DNA of 64,000 bases from Heloderma charlesbogerti. Its lineage: Eukaryota; Chordata; Lepidosauria; Squamata; Helodermatidae. The notes under the pieces are model-generated. The model searched no databases. It saw nothing but the letters and a program-made list of their open reading frames with translations, and had not been told where the DNA came from. Below are positions 1 through 12,032 of this stretch, in pieces; the first letter of the stretch is position 1, and each line of letters begins with the position of its first letter. The stretch is taken from the NCBI GenBank assembly GCA_026122225.1, contig JANEZZ010001492.1, forward strand, positions 1,815,001 through 1,879,000, given 5' to 3'. The position numbers and the translations under genes are program-made.

Positions 1-228
1 CTATCTATCTCAGGAATGCCAGCAGGCAGAATCTCTGCCAGCTGCTGTGCCTGTGAGGGATGAGCTGTCTCCTCTCCCACCGATTGCTGATCCTCCTCAG
101 AATCAGAACTGCTCTGGGGTTCTATCGGCTCAGTTTCCACCCTGACACTAACCACAGTTAGAACAAGCCACAGTTCCCTGTATTCTGATGTGGTTTGTTT
201 AAAATCTAAATGCTTCCAGTTTCCTTCT
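1..228 (-). other. Unidentified acidic open frame at window edge
   Basis: Read on the minus strand, a frame stays open for about 76 codons from a stop near 228 to the window edge. It has a Ser/Glu/Asp/Gln-rich stretch (residues SSSDSEEDQQS) followed by a Gln/Leu/Pro-rich part (QAQQLAEILPAGIPEID). No start codon is visible and the frame leaves the window. The composition looks protein-like, but the length is not far above chance. It could be an exon or a fragment of a transposon protein; I do not recognise it. Confidence 0.25.
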
Positions 229-249
229 CACAGGCATGAAAGAGAGAAA

Positions 250-270
250 GTGTGTGTGTGTGTGCGCGCA
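250..270. repeat. (GT)n microsatellite
   Basis: About eight GT units followed by alternating GC/CA bases. Confidence 0.8.
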
Positions 271-304
271 TGCGTGAGCATGAGCACAAGGCTTGCTGCA
301 GTAC

Positions 305-560
305 ATTCACCAGGTTTTCACACAATATATAATTTAATTTATGGAATTCACTGCCATAAAATGTGATGATGGCCACTGGTTAGATAGCTTTAAAAGCAGA
401 CTAGACACATTTATGGAGAATCGGTCTATCAATGGCTATTAGCCACGATGATCAAGTAAAAACTCTATTATTTGGAAGCAGCATGTTCCTGGAAGTAAAA
501 AAAAGGTGTGGCTTATGGTGCCCTTATGCCTTGGTTGTAGGCCTCCCAGAGGGATCTGAC
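305..560 (+). mobile_element. CR1-like LINE 3' fragment
   Basis: The stretch contains the degenerate coding end typical of a reptile CR1-like subfamily: tggaattcactgcc, gatgatggccactggttag and ggtctatcaatggctatta. Related fragments lie at 33.03, 39.40 and 44.30 kb in this window. It is 5'-truncated and many stops interrupt it. Confidence 0.6.
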
Positions 561-1145
561 TAAATACAGCTGGAAACCAGGATGCTCAGTTACATTGACT
601 CAGTCTGATTCAGCAGGTTTATTTGTTCCTATGATGCAACTATTTCAGGAATCTATTGGACAGTGCCCAGAAACATCTTGAGTTTGTTAATTGTTTAAAA
701 GTAACACAAAAACAAATAACCATTGCCACCAATCTTCAACATTTGGCTTCACCTTCAGGTATAATACTTGGAAAAGTTGGACTGTTGTCAGACCATCAGA
801 AGAATTTTGTGCAGTTCAGCTCAGTCTCACAAAAATAACAGTAATGAGTAAAAGTATTCAGTGAAAGCATTTCTAAACTGCACTTTTTTTTAGGAGAAGT
901 AATGCCAACATTTCTCATAGAGGAAACTGTTGCCACCAAATAACTACATACACAGACCAGTAAACGTGGATAATGGCCTAAAGATCGTTGTTAGTATTCA
1001 GCAGTGTAATTCCATAGCTATGGATTTTTACCAGAAGTGTGCAATATTGTCCACATTCACTTCTCGTTCTCAACCATTTACACATTTGGAATTCACGGCA
1101 ACAAACACATGCCCTTAGCAGACAGACACTGTAGACAGGGACAGG
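561..1145. other. No feature seen
   Basis: AT-rich unique-looking sequence with only short random frames. I see no repeat, RNA gene or exon. Confidence 0.5.
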
Positions 1146-1262
1146 GAACCTGTGCCCGTTCAGGGGTTGTTGGATTCCAGCTCCCATAAACCCCAGCCAG
1201 AATGGCCAGTGGTCAGGGATTGTACTTCATCAACATCTGGAGGGCCCCAGGTGCCCCACCTC
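1146..1262. mobile_element. Short foldback element, CTACAACTCCC family
   Basis: About 117 bp with imperfect inverted ends: left part ...ggattccagctccc, right part acatctggagggccccaggt. The core ccagccagaatggccagtggtca is shared with copies at 22.5, 35.9, 40.1 and 44.7 kb. A non-autonomous DNA element of uncertain superfamily; target duplication not seen. Confidence 0.6.
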
Positions 1263-1735
1263 AGTGAAATAACTTTCTTCAAAGCCACAAAAGTACATAT
1301 CTATATACAAAGCATCTTACCTATTAATGTAACTGAGAGCAACATACGTTGGTTGTTGTAGTTCTTGTTTCTCTAATACACGTGGGTCTGTATCTGTAAT
1401 AACAAGTATATACACAATTATCAGGGTTTGACTCAATGATGATTCAGATTAAATGGAAAAAAGTATTTGATGCCCTGCTTTTCAGGTTGTGTGTAGGACA
1501 GAATAATAATTTCTTCATTCTTAAACAACAGACATACTGGATTTCTTTTTCTTTTTTTTTTAAAGGTTATTTTTCATTAGTAGACATTTTTTACATTAAA
1601 TTACAAGACGTGAAAACAAAGTACATGACAAAGAGAGAAAGAGAAAGAAAGCAAAATCCTCATCTGCAATTATATACATAGTACCCAAATAAACAATCTT
1701 AAAATAAGAGTTAATGAAACCAACCAGATCCATCA
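1263..1735. other. No feature seen
   Basis: AT-rich sequence; a purine-rich patch at about 1631-1652. Nothing recognised. Confidence 0.5.
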
Positions 1736-1875
1736 GGCAGGCATTTGGGGTGGGTTAGGGTATTTTTAGACGATGTTTTAATGTGTAATTTTACTGTTTT
1801 AAATTGTATTGTTGTACATCGCCCAGAGTGGCCGGGTGACCAGCCAGATGGTGATTAAGAAATTTCATACATACA
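1736..1875 (+). mobile_element. L2-type LINE 3' end
   Basis: Reads as the L2 3' UTR in the sense direction: ttttaaattgtattgttgta, catcgcccagagtggc, then ggtgattaagaaatttcata, which is the same motif set seen in reverse at 54.94-55.02 kb. Only the tail survives. Confidence 0.65.
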
Positions 1876-2949
1876 TCTTTAGATGGCTGTTGCATCTGCT
1901 GAGAACTGCCTTCCAAAGATGGCATGAAAGTATGCCATTTAGCATAAAAGGTTTCTGCTTAGCTAAGTGTTGTGCTAGATTTACTGGATGCATTTTTTTT
2001 TTTTATTGCTGAAAGTATGCCATAGTCTGGGGTACCAAACAGTTAAAGATAAGGAGTGATTATCCATCCAGGATGAAGCTATTTCAATCTTTGCTGCACC
2101 AATAAGCCAGACAATTAAGTCTTCAAAAGGAGAGATCCTGAAACACATCTAGAAAAAAATAGTATATTAATCTAGGCTCAAAGTTCTTGAAATATAAGAG
2201 TCCAAAAAGTGGCAACATCACATGCTCATCACTCTGGTGTTGAGCTCTCACAGAGTCTGATCTAGAATAACAGAAACTACATTATTTGATGTTTCTAAAA
2301 TTTAATTTTAATTTGTTCACTTGAAATAGAAACATTGTGAAGGATTAAACCCCTGTATAAGCATCCTTGTTTCCAGTTTATAAACTGAAGACATCGATCT
2401 CTGTCATATAACTGAGGTTAAGCCAAGAATAGAATTAGTGGGAGAAATGCAAGTGCCATTTATCTTCTTTAGTAAATAGGTGGCTTATGCCTTTTAAATT
2501 CCATAATGCATGTAAAAGAAATGGATAGGTCACTAACAGTGGAACTGTTCCTGCAATGTTCCTCAGTGATACCCAGTACTGACCTGGCGCTTCATGTGCC
2601 AAATGAATTGTTTGAACTGAAATGCATTATAATAAAACTGCATTCCATGAAAGCCTATTTCTCCTTGTGCGTCACCTCTATACATAACATTTATTTTTTT
2701 AAAACCACAATATTTTACTTTTACTCAGTAATTTTATTATGAATAAAAATGTTAAGCATTTTTTTTGCCACTTGTTTAATATGGGTAAAGAAAGTAAAAT
2801 ATGAAATAAAAAATTAGGAGAAATAGCTAGTTTATTGGTTACTATCCTGCCAAAATAGGAACGCTGCTTGAAGTCTTCTTTATACAATTAAGAATGGTGG
2901 CTTATATTTAAGGGGGTTTCCAGACTGGCAGCTCCTAGCGCTCTTTCAG
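1876..2949. other. No feature seen
   Basis: AT-rich sequence with only short frames on both strands. No repeat family recognised. Confidence 0.5.
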
Positions 2950-3240
2950 TGTCAGTGACCTGTTGAACTGCAATTGACTTTCCACACTTTGGGAAGTATA
3001 ACTGTGTGCGTGTGTGTGTTTATGTGCGCTTCCTGTTCCATCCACACTACTAGACATGACGGATATGGTGGTGGGAAGATCTGAAGGGAGTTCCACAATT
3101 TTGGTGTCACCAAAGAGAAGGTCTTGTCTCCTGTCACTACCCCACCATACTTCAGATGGTCAGGGCACATGGGGCAGGGGCTCTGAAGATCTTAAAACAC
3201 AGACAGTTTCATATGGGAGAAGGTAGTTCTTAGGGATAAT
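2950..3240 (-). pseudogene. Degenerate L2-like LINE RT C-terminus
   Basis: Minus-strand frames carry the remains of the conserved LINE tail: LRSSEP at about 3180-3200, then in another frame GDKTFSLVTPKLWNSL, which corresponds to the L2 motif GD-AFSV-AP-LWN-LP seen better at 57.4 kb. At least one frameshift separates the two pieces. Old and non-functional; L2 against CR1 assignment is an inference from the motif. Confidence 0.45.
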
Positions 3241-4745
3241 TTTACAAATAGTATAGTTCAGGTCACACTTTTCATCAGGAGATTGCTCAGGCAAGTAATT
3301 CCATAGGGATAGCAAAAAAAGAGAGAAAAGTGTGGGGAGCCAAGGGCAACTTTGCTTCGTATCCCTAGTAAGTGAGAAAAAGGGTGAATACAAAGTGTTT
3401 ATAAGATGGTTTGCTGTATTCAAAGAATAATTGAGAAAGATATGGCTACAATTGGAGCTTAGAAGCAATTTGCTCAATAAAGATTGTAAAAGGGGGAATC
3501 AAATCTGAGCTGATCAAATGCTTGGAGGCACCTAACAATTTTATTGCTGGAGGTGTTTTGGTTGGGTACAGTTATACTGCATTATTTCTAAGGCAATTTT
3601 TAAAACAATAACAGGATTACCATATGCAATGCAAATTTTCAATATCCCTTTTAAATCATCAAGCGTATTGTTAAACTAGCATGATGTGCAGGGATTACTT
3701 TTCTTATGACCAATTTTACAAGCAACACAACTTGTAGCACTGGATGGAAGGGTCCAATTATTAGTCCAATAATAGAATTACCCATTGATGCTACCAGTGC
3801 TTCTACCTGACTTTATGTAGGCATATTTGTGAGCATAGGGTAAAGGTGGAGGCTGGCAAAATCCTGAAGAACAGTGTAATGTGTCAGATGACTAGAAAAT
3901 TTATGTTGGTTCAACCAGATCAAGGAGCTTTCATGGTTTTCATTGGCATTGTGTCTCTTCACTAGGATTACGCTTTAGTTGCAGTGGCACATGCCACTGT
4001 TTGAACCACTACAGCTAGGAAAGATCCTTACCATTTTGTTGCTCCAAACCATATTCAAGCATACAAGAAATAGGAAAAAAGCCCCTTTAATTAACAGAGC
4101 TTGATCAGCTTGTTGAGACATGTTATATGCTTCCTTTAAAGTTTTAAACACACACAGAGCCAGTTTAGACTGTTCTATTGAGAACAATCACCTATTTCTT
4201 TCCAGTACCACAGTTCTGATTTTTCTCAGCTCCTCCTTGTCTGCAGATTATTTTCTGAAGCTCTCAATCAGAAATTCAAATCAAAGCGTGCACGCACGCA
4301 CACGCACGCGCACACACACACACATACACAAATGCATGCCACTGGTGCATTTGCATTTCCATTTCAAAAGGAGAAACAACAAGGAAAATCAATTCCCTCT
4401 GAAATTGATTTTCCAGTTTGAATGAAAAAACATTGTAATAAAAGCAAAAACCCAGTGTGCTTTTCTCATGATTTTGCTACATTAATACAAGGCAGAACTG
4501 GAAATTTGAGCATATAAAGCTGATTTATACTGAGTAAAACCATTAGTCCAGTATGGTCATCATTGACTGGCAGTGGGTCAAAAAAGTCTTGGCTTGCTAA
4601 AAGTTTGCCTTTAAGGATATGAAGGGATTTAAGTGGCAAGCTATTTCAGCAGTCAAAAAAGCTTGTGAGTAAGCATGCTAGCCTGCCATTTTTAGCTCCT
4701 TGAACCTGAAAATGATTAATCTGTGTGTGTGTGCATGTGTGTAAT
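3241..4745. other. No gene; one microsatellite
   Basis: AT-rich sequence without recognisable repeats except the CA/CG repeat at 4288-4332. Short frames here have no familiar domain. Confidence 0.45.
4288..4332. repeat. (CA/CG)n microsatellite
   Basis: Alternating CA, CG and TA dinucleotides, interrupted; a purine-pyrimidine alternating tract. Confidence 0.8.
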
Positions 4746-4760
4746 AGGCCATATTGAGAA

Positions 4761-5227
4761 TAGATTGGCCACTTACGTATCACCAAAAAAGAGAACATAC
4801 ATTGTGGAAGAAGATAACAAAAGAGCTCATGGATTTGCATAAAATTTGCTTATGCTAATTTATATGTATAGATACAAATTAAAAAATGATGATTACAATT
4901 TAAATAGATATACAGTACATTTCACCATGGTGTGGGTAACCTAGGGTTGGATCCAGACTTAGTCATACTTAAAGTAGAGCCACTGAAATTGATAAGACTT
5001 CAATCCCAAGGACTTCAAAAGGTTTATTCAGAATCTGGATCCAACCCCAGGTGACTTGTGTACCTGCCTATTCAGTCTGCTGTCCAGGTGCTAACTGTTG
5101 ATGGGCAACTTCAAGGCCCTGCTGCTGCTCTCTCCACTTATGGTTCTTTCTCTTTAACCAGAATTGGATAGGACAGCCTTTCAAATAGAGGACTGTCATC
5201 TGTAAAAGACAGCACATGGCCACCATA
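4761..5227. mobile_element. TAGGNTGGCCA repeat family, copy 1
   Basis: Starts tagattggccacttac and ends in atggccaccata, an inverted pair also found in copies at 8521-8858 and 59221-59722. Shared internal landmarks are caccaaaaaagagaac, gctaatttatat and tcaaatagaggactgtc. The ends suggest a non-autonomous DNA element. A GGATCCAG foldback element is nested at 4944-5048 and accounts for the extra length over copy 2. Confidence 0.6.
4944..5048. mobile_element. GGATCCAG foldback element nested in copy 1
   Basis: Ends gggttggatccaga and tctggatccaacccc are inverted repeats. The inside has the tell-tale sequence of the family: tagtcatacttaaagtagagcc and cttcaatcc. Similar elements are at 59367-59484 and, with diverged ends, 51884-51962. 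Confidence 0.65.
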
Positions 5228-5321
5228 AGGAAACCCCAAGCAATTACAGCAGTAAGGCCTCAGGGATGTCTGTTTGACACCCCTGCTTTAAGCTGTTAAG
5301 TCCAATGGATTCTGTTATTAA

Positions 5322-5680
5322 TGCTGCAGTCCTATGCATGCTTCTTTGCTACTTGGGTTGAACACATCTTGCCTCTCCATTCAAAATGGCTTCTGTCCTT
5401 CAATGTACTGAACAAAGATGGGGAGAGAAGTGAGAGATTGTGCATGGTGTCTGTCTCAGCCCCTGAACTATATGAGTTCATCTGAAGGCAGTGGAGGCTG
5501 GTGACTCCAATTTCAGTGCATCCATTCTGGGTTTTAGTCAGAACCATCCAGAACTCTACAGGAGCTATCCAAGGTGCTGAACCTATTTGGGCAATAGAGT
5601 TCAACACCTTGGAACATGCTGGCTGGGGATGCTGGGAGTTGTAGGACTTTTGTCTGTCTAAACATGCATAGGATTGCACC
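5322..5680. mobile_element. AATCCTATGCATG foldback element, composite
   Basis: Left end tgctgcagtcctatgcatg is the inverse of the right end aacatgcataggattgcacc. The right side also carries gctgggagttgtaggactttt, as in the short sister at 31711-31840. The middle holds a separate hAT-type piece at 5489-5580 and a hairpin ccaaggtgctgaac / gttcaacaccttgg at about 5579-5623. Confidence 0.6.
5489..5580. mobile_element. hAT-type MITE piece (CAGTGGAGGCTGGTG)
   Basis: Begins cagtggaggctggtgactcc and includes gggttttagtcag and ctctacaggagctatcc, all shared in order with the complete element at 17851-17988. The right terminal repeat is missing. Confidence 0.55.
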
Positions 5681-5682
5681 AT

Positions 5683-5935
5683 TATTATTATTATTATTAT
5701 TTCATTTCTATACTGCCCCATAGCCTAAGCTCTCTGGGCAGTTTACAGCAACTCATAAAAATACATCAAACATACAAAATACAACATAATAAAAACAGTC
5801 TAAACATTTAAACACAGAAAAATTAAGATGATATAAACAGCTAAAAACTAGGAAATAATCTATTTTGATCACCCTTTTGATCATCTTCTGCTCCTTGTGA
5901 TCACAATAACTTAACTGTTGAAGGTCTGTAGAAGC
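5683..5935 (-). mobile_element. L2-type LINE 3' end
   Basis: An (ATT)n tail is followed by tttctatactgcccca and aagctctctgggcagttta, the reverse complement of the L2 3' UTR as seen at 57.12 kb. Only the UTR is present. It directly abuts the foldback element ending at 5680. Confidence 0.65.
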
Positions 5936-8520
5936 CAAACCCATGCTGCAAAAGGACAATGTTGCAGTAAAAGGTGCAATGCAAGTGGGACTATGCATGG
6001 CAGTCAGGGAAGTGGGGGTGGCTGTTAAGAGTAGGTGTGTGTGTATAAACAGGTGTTGCATTGCATTTGTTTGGGAGCACTTGTGTCTTTTAGAGTGTGA
6101 GCCTACAGGCAAGGACAGACCTGTTTTTAATCTGTGTACAGTGCTTAGTAAATTTTAGGCACTTCATAATAACTTTTTATTATTATCAATTAGAATAGTC
6201 ATCATCATAATAATAATTTTGCCATATTTACAAGGCATATTATTTTCACAGCATACTAGTAACTATTGCTACTAAGCACAGTCCAAAGTACATGCAGAAA
6301 TGCAGAATTATGGACTAAACAGTAATAATCTACACATTTGTTTCTATGGATTTTTGCTGCTTGCTACATCTAGATTTAAGTACTGAGGATAAGAGCCTTA
6401 TAGGAGACACATTTTATCAACTGAAAAATGCAGCAATGTTACAGGTTTGAACAACCTTTCAGACCTTCAAACACACACATATACCTCAGGGGGTAAGGAC
6501 AGAGCACAGGATCTCACTTCCACCCGTAAGGTCATTATGGCACCCAAAAAAGAAATATGTAGTTTACTCCATTCGTTGGCCAAATATGCAACTGTGGCAG
6601 AATAGTCGTATTTATCTCTTATTTCTCTGTTTTATGCTATAAATGACTTCATTCACAAGCCTAGTCCAACAGCAATTTGGTATATCCTATATTTACTATG
6701 TGACATACTGTGTTTGATAGTATTTCAATAGCATATTAGAAATATCATGTGAACATTTTTTTTATTATTATATTTCAAAATCTAGTTGATTCTTTAAAAA
6801 AACTGTAGCTGTGGGGTTTTTTTTTAAGGTTATTACCTGCTTGACTGGCTTATAAATATAACAAATTTCTAATTCAAAATTTTCTTTGGACATAGTTGAT
6901 ATGCCCATTTATGGGAAAAAGTCCCATAAATGATAAATCTGCCAGTATCCTGACTTCATGCCCTTGGGAGAAGGGCCCCACTGAGTTCAAACCTAACAAC
7001 CAATCTTGGGTGAAATGCTTATGTTTGTAAACAAACATACCTTAAATATGTGAAATGGCTCAATGCATTTTCAGTGCTCAAGCCTGAATGCTTGGATTTT
7101 GACCAGCCACAAAATCTCCCTCCCTCTCTCTTTCTAATCTTCCATTACAAATTTAACTTTTTACATAATCGGCTGCCTGCCTACACAGCTGAACATTATT
7201 GGTACCTTGCGTAGCCCTGTTCCTCAGAGATAACAAGGCTTTTGGGATTTAAAGGCAAATGACCTTCCCTGGGAAATACCAGCGGCTGCCACTTTAAGAG
7301 CTCCTGGAGGGCTTTCTTGGCTTCTCTCTCTTTTTGACATCCTTGCTTACATCCTGCCCCCCACATAGCAGATGGCTGAACAGAGTGCCAAGTACATGCC
7401 TACCTCCCACTCTCCCCATTGCTGCCTGTTTCCCTTCTTCCGGCCCATATTACCACCCATTTCCTTCAGCATCCTTTATCCTGGCTGTGCATGGTTGTTC
7501 ACACATATCACCCCAGCTCTCTTTCTCCCTATCCTCCCTTCCCCGTCACATTCCTCTCACTAATTTTTCAATCTCTGTCAGATATGCCGTTCAAGCCAGC
7601 TCTGTTCCTAGTCTTGATTTCTTAGCATTGCAAGAAGTTATCGCAGCGGAGGAAACAGGCCAGGCTATTCGAAGTCGTTTCAGAACAGATACAGGCTGGC
7701 TTAGCAAGATAGACAAAAACAGGCATATAAAAATGCCAAGTCGAGGCTTTCAACTTTTCTTTAAGCATTAGCTGGGTAGTAAAATTCACTGAAAGTAGTC
7801 TAAACAGTTTCACATGGGATACCCACAGTGCCTTAAATGTATCTGCAGATGACAAATGTTTCTTGAAAATCCTTCACAACAACTAAGCTCCTTTTCAACT
7901 CTGTGGGTCTTTTGTGGGGTGGGAGAGGGGGAGAAATCACACTGCCTTAATGCAGCCACCTCAAACTAGTGCACATAAAACAGCTACAGCTGTCATTTAT
8001 TCTGAACAGATCAGTTGTTGGTCATGTACAAACATCACTTTAAACCACTTGCTTCCTGAGTTAGTGTGTGGTACTAATGACTCATTATTTTATGGCTCTC
8101 ATTGTACAATTAAGAACTTTACATTCAGTGTGATCCCCTTTACCCCCAGCCTCAACAAAAGCAAACAGAACAGCAACCTCCATTTTTCCACTAGGCAGCA
8201 AACCAACCAAGAGATTGGTATGCCAACGTCCCACAGCACCAGTTCTCAAACTTTTCTTTCTTATGGAAATGTAGGCAGGAATTGAAGCTATTTATTTATT
8301 TGGATGCTTACTTATCCTTTCCACAAAAGTTCATATCCTCCCCATCACTACAGTGACATGGCAGATGCCTCCCTGCACCCTGGAATGCACCCAGGTCATG
8401 CCTTTCTAATATCTACACTCAGAAGAGGTGGAGGGGATATTGCAGCAGGCACCTGTACCTTTTCAAGGGGAACCGCTTCCTTCGAGGAGGAATTGTCAGG
8501 AAAATTCAAATAGCTCTGAA
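5936..8520. other. Long unique stretch without a gene
   Basis: No repeat family or domain recognised. The longest frame (7334-7771, plus) is Pro/Ser-rich and low in complexity and is not accepted as coding. The part 7080-7300 reads like ordinary unique DNA with a pyrimidine tract at 7116-7135; it might be worth a conservation check. Confidence 0.45.
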
Positions 8521-8858
8521 ATAGGTTGGCCACTTCCAAATTGCCAAAAACAGAGGAAATGCATCACCCAAAAAGAGAACCAAATGTGATTTACATAACA
8601 TTTGCATCTGCTAATTTATATTTGTTTAGGCTCACATTTAGAAATAATTATTATAATTTAAACAAATACAGTAGATCTCACCATACTATGAAAACTGACC
8701 AGGTGACCTATGTACCTGCCTGTTCAGCCTGCTGTCCAGGTGCTAAAAGCTGATGGGCAATAGTTCTTAGGGTTCATTATATTTAAGCTGGGATTGGACA
8801 GGACAGACCTTCAAATAGAGGACTGTCCTCTGTAAAAGAGGACACCTGGCCACCCTAT
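8521..8858. mobile_element. TAGGNTGGCCA repeat family, copy 2
   Basis: Starts ataggttggccac and ends gtggccaccctat in inverted sense (acacctggccaccctat). Internal landmarks match copy 1 and copy 3 in order. This copy has no nested foldback element, so it shows the simple 338-bp form. No clear target duplication. Confidence 0.65.
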
Positions 8859-8981
8859 GAGAACATGCCCACAACAGAGAGTAGTGATCTGCATGCCCTG
8901 ATAACATAGCTACATGTTTGTCCTCTGCATATAGAACTTGACTGGGCAGACAAACAAAAACCTTTCCTGTTAACAGCTTAT

Positions 8982-9252
8982 GAGCTTTTCTACATGAGGC
9001 ATTTATTATGCACTTGATTCCTTACTAACGGTTGTTTATGGCTTCTTTAGATGTTGTCGTGATCTTCCAGTGTCGCTTCTGTTTTTTCTTAGCACTTTGC
9101 TGTTTTTTGTTTGTTTGTTTTTTAAGAATGCGGAAAATTCTTAAATTAAATTAAATAATGGGGTATTATTTCTGAATGTACGGTTTCTACTTGTGTATTT
9201 GTGCTACTCCGCTATAGCATAGCTCCACCTAGAGGTTATGTAGAGGAAAAGC
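8982..9252. mobile_element. CTTCTCTACAC MITE family, copy 1
   Basis: Left end gagcttttctacatgaggca and right end tatgtagaggaaaagc are inverted repeats. The subterminal gaggcatttattatgcac matches copies at 27264-27612 (reverse) and 42250-42635. Non-autonomous DNA element, superfamily not fixed. Confidence 0.55.
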
Positions 9253-9590
9253 AGGAAGGGAAAAGCTCTTTGTATAGAGCTTGCATTTCAATTCTGCAAC
9301 AAAACCGAAAGTAGATACAGCAATTAAGAGCCTCGTGTACAAAAGCTCTTTATCTCCTCCTAAAAATCAGGCTATTTACTTAATTTGGAGCTGTAAAGTT
9401 GTACTGATTATATATGCAATACCTCCAGCCACTTGAAGGTGCTGTTGCATGTCCTTAGTGTTTAACTCAGGTCCTGTGTCTTGTGTCTTGTGTTGTTGTA
9501 TTGTTTTATCTTCTTGTTGTTTTATCTAGTCTAAGAGAAGTTCCTGTGAAGAACAGATGTATGCTGGAGTCCTTTGCTGTTGTTCTAATT
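9253..9590. other. No feature seen
   Basis: Unique-looking sequence, nothing recognised. Confidence 0.5.
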
Positions 9591-10192
9591 CTGGGGTCTC
9601 CAATGTGGTGCCTGTGGACACCTCTGCTGGTACCCATCAGGCTCCCTGCCCCAATTGATTTTTATTTTATTTTAAAAGATATTTTAAATGTTTTTTTAAA
9701 CTGGGAGGCTGGCATGCTGCAAAATAAAGTGCTTATCTCAAGCACCACCTTTATTTCCAAGAATGCCTCTGGGTCACACTCATGACCAGCCACCCCCAAA
9801 AAAGAAAAAGGTAATCTGGGGATGATAGGGAGTGTCCAGGGGGGCTGGAAGGGGCTGGAGAGTGAGGAAGGGTGCTTTACCTTCTGCCGTGTGTGTGTGT
9901 GTGTGTGTTGCATGTGGGTGTGGGTATGTCCATTGCCTGTGTCTGTTTGTGATTCTCAGAAAATCACCAGGTTGCCTTCTGTAAAACAGGTATTTTGTTG
10001 TGCTTTGTGGGGGCAAATATGTGATTTGGCATTTCAGGCTCAGACCCCACCTCTTCCTTGTACTCTGTTTCTTGGTGAAATTACTATTTTGTGACTGGTC
10101 ATGTCCACCACAGCAGCCTTTTTGCAAGTGCCCATGACACTCTCTCAAAATTCCAGATGTGTCCACCAATCCAAAAAGACTGGGGACCCCAG
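9591..10192. mobile_element. CTGGGGTC-ended element, copy 1
   Basis: Starts ctggggtctccaatgtgg and ends ctggggaccccag, giving an inverted end CTGGGGTC. Copy 2 at 53485-53906 shares the order of landmarks: cccatcaggctccct, gggaggctggcatg, accccacctcttcc/gcccacctctgcc, catgacactctctcaaaatt. The end sequence and size fit a non-autonomous hAT-like element but no 8-bp duplication is visible. A (GT)n microsatellite lies at 9892-9911. Confidence 0.6.
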
Positions 10193-10647
10193 TCTGTCTT
10201 GCCTAACAAAGTTTGTTCTTCTAAGTAAATATTACGAGGCGAGGCGGCGGGGAGGATGGGATTTTAAAGGCATTAAACAGCACTTCACACAAGTTCTGTT
10301 TTGGATCCTGGTAAATGTTGTTCACCAGTACAGCCATATATTTATTACAGTGACTATCAAGAAAAGACATAGATCTGCTATTTTGATGAAAAAATTGGAA
10401 CAACTAGTTGCAAAGCACTTCAGTTCAGATAATCACAGCCACTCTGATTCGTTAGTTATTGCAATAGAGATACCATCTGATCCAAGAATACTGGAAACGA
10501 GAGAAAATGCCTGAATATATAGACTTGACATAGCCTCAACTTGGGGGATAATGATGAGACATCACTCATCTATAGCAAATGCTATGCTTCAGAATATTCC
10601 ATCCTCAGTGTTCTAGAGCTGCCACTTTGACTACAGTACCCTATGAT
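10193..10647. other. No feature seen
   Basis: Unique-looking sequence before the BovB start, with a short GC-rich patch at 10236-10256. Confidence 0.5.
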
Positions 10648-10974
10648 TCCCCCTTCATGGATCACTGCCTTGTTGTGGTGAAGGGGCTTGCATAACTCAG
10701 TGAAGCCATAAGCTATGCCGTGCAGGGCCACCCAAGATGGACAGGTCATGGTGGAGAGTTCTGACAAAATGTGGTCCACTGGAGAAGGAAATGGCAACCC
10801 ACTCCAGTATTCTTGTCAAGAAAACCCCATGGAACATATCACAAGGCTAAAAAATATGACGCCGGAAGATGAGCCCCTCAGATTGGGAGGTGTCCAACAT
10901 ACTACTGGGGAAGAGCACAGGAAATTTCCAAGTAGCGCCAGAAAGAGTGAAGCGGCTGGGCCAAAGACTCAGCT

Positions 10975-11454
10975 GTGGATGTGTCTGGTGGTGAAAAGAA
11001 AGTCAGATGCTGTAAAGACCAATATTGTTTAGGAACCTGGAATATAAGATCAATGAATCAAGGTAAGCTGGAGGTGGTCAAACATGAGATGGCAAGACTG
11101 AACATCAACATCTTGGGAATCAGTGAACTAAAATGGACAAGCATGGGCGAATTTAATTCAGGTGACCTCTATATCTACTACTGTGGGCAAGAATCCCTTA
11201 GAAGAAATGGAGTAGCACTCATAGTAAACAAAAGGGTGGGAAAAGCAGTACTGGGGTACAATCTTAAAAATGATAGAATGATCTCAGTACGAATCCAAGG
11301 CAAACCATTCAACATCACAGTAATTCAAGTCTATGCCCCAGCCACTGAGGCCGAGGAAGCTGAGGTTGATCGGTTCTATGAAGACCTACAACACCTTCTA
11401 GAACTAACACCGAAAAAAAGATGTCCCTTTAATCATAGGGGATTGCAATGCTAA
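10975..11454 (+). pseudogene. BovB A endonuclease frame (broken)
   Basis: The N-terminal half of the BovB protein: an exonuclease-endonuclease-phosphatase fold that nicks target DNA for target-primed reverse transcription. Visible motifs are GTWN, the ISELKW glutamate and VIQVYAP. The frame breaks in an A-run near 11413 (ccgaaaaaaag, one A more than copy D), and beyond it the motif reads GDCN instead of GDWN. SDHELL follows at about 11705 in another frame. The first 100 bp upstream are shared with copy D, so the true start may be further upstream at 10715. Confidence 0.8.
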
Positions 11455-12032
11455 AGCAGGAAGCCAAGAAATAACCAGGATAACAGGCAAGCATGGCCTT
11501 GGTGTACAAAATGAAGCAGGACAAAGGCTAATAGAGTTTTGCCAAGAGAACATGCTGATCATAGCAAACACTCTTTTCCAACTCTCCACATGGACATCAC
11601 CAGATGATTAATATCGAAATCAGATTGATTATGTCCTTTGCAGCCAAAGTTGGAGAAGCTCTATACAGTCAGTCAAAACAAGACCTGGAGCTGACTGTGG
11701 CTCAGATCATGAGCTGCTTCTTGCAAAATTTCAGCTGAAATTGAAGAATGTAGGGAAAACCACTAAACCATTCAGGTATGGTCTAAATCATATCCCTTAT
11801 GAATACACAGTGGAGTTGATGAATAGATTTCAGGGATTAGACCAGATAGACAGAGTGCCTGAGGAACTATGGACGGAGGTCCATAACATTGTTCAGAAAG
11901 CAGCAACTAAATCCATCCCAAAGAAAAAGAAATGCAAGAAAGCAAAGTAGCTGTCTGATGAGGCTTTACAAGTAGCTGAGGAAAGAAGGGAAGCGAAAAG
12001 CAAGGGAGAAAGGGGAAGATATACCCAACTGA

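Noticed and set aside
7334..7771. 145-codon plus-strand frame
   Set aside because: Pro/Ser-rich translation of a pyrimidine-rich region; two other frames are open over the same stretch and no domain is visible.
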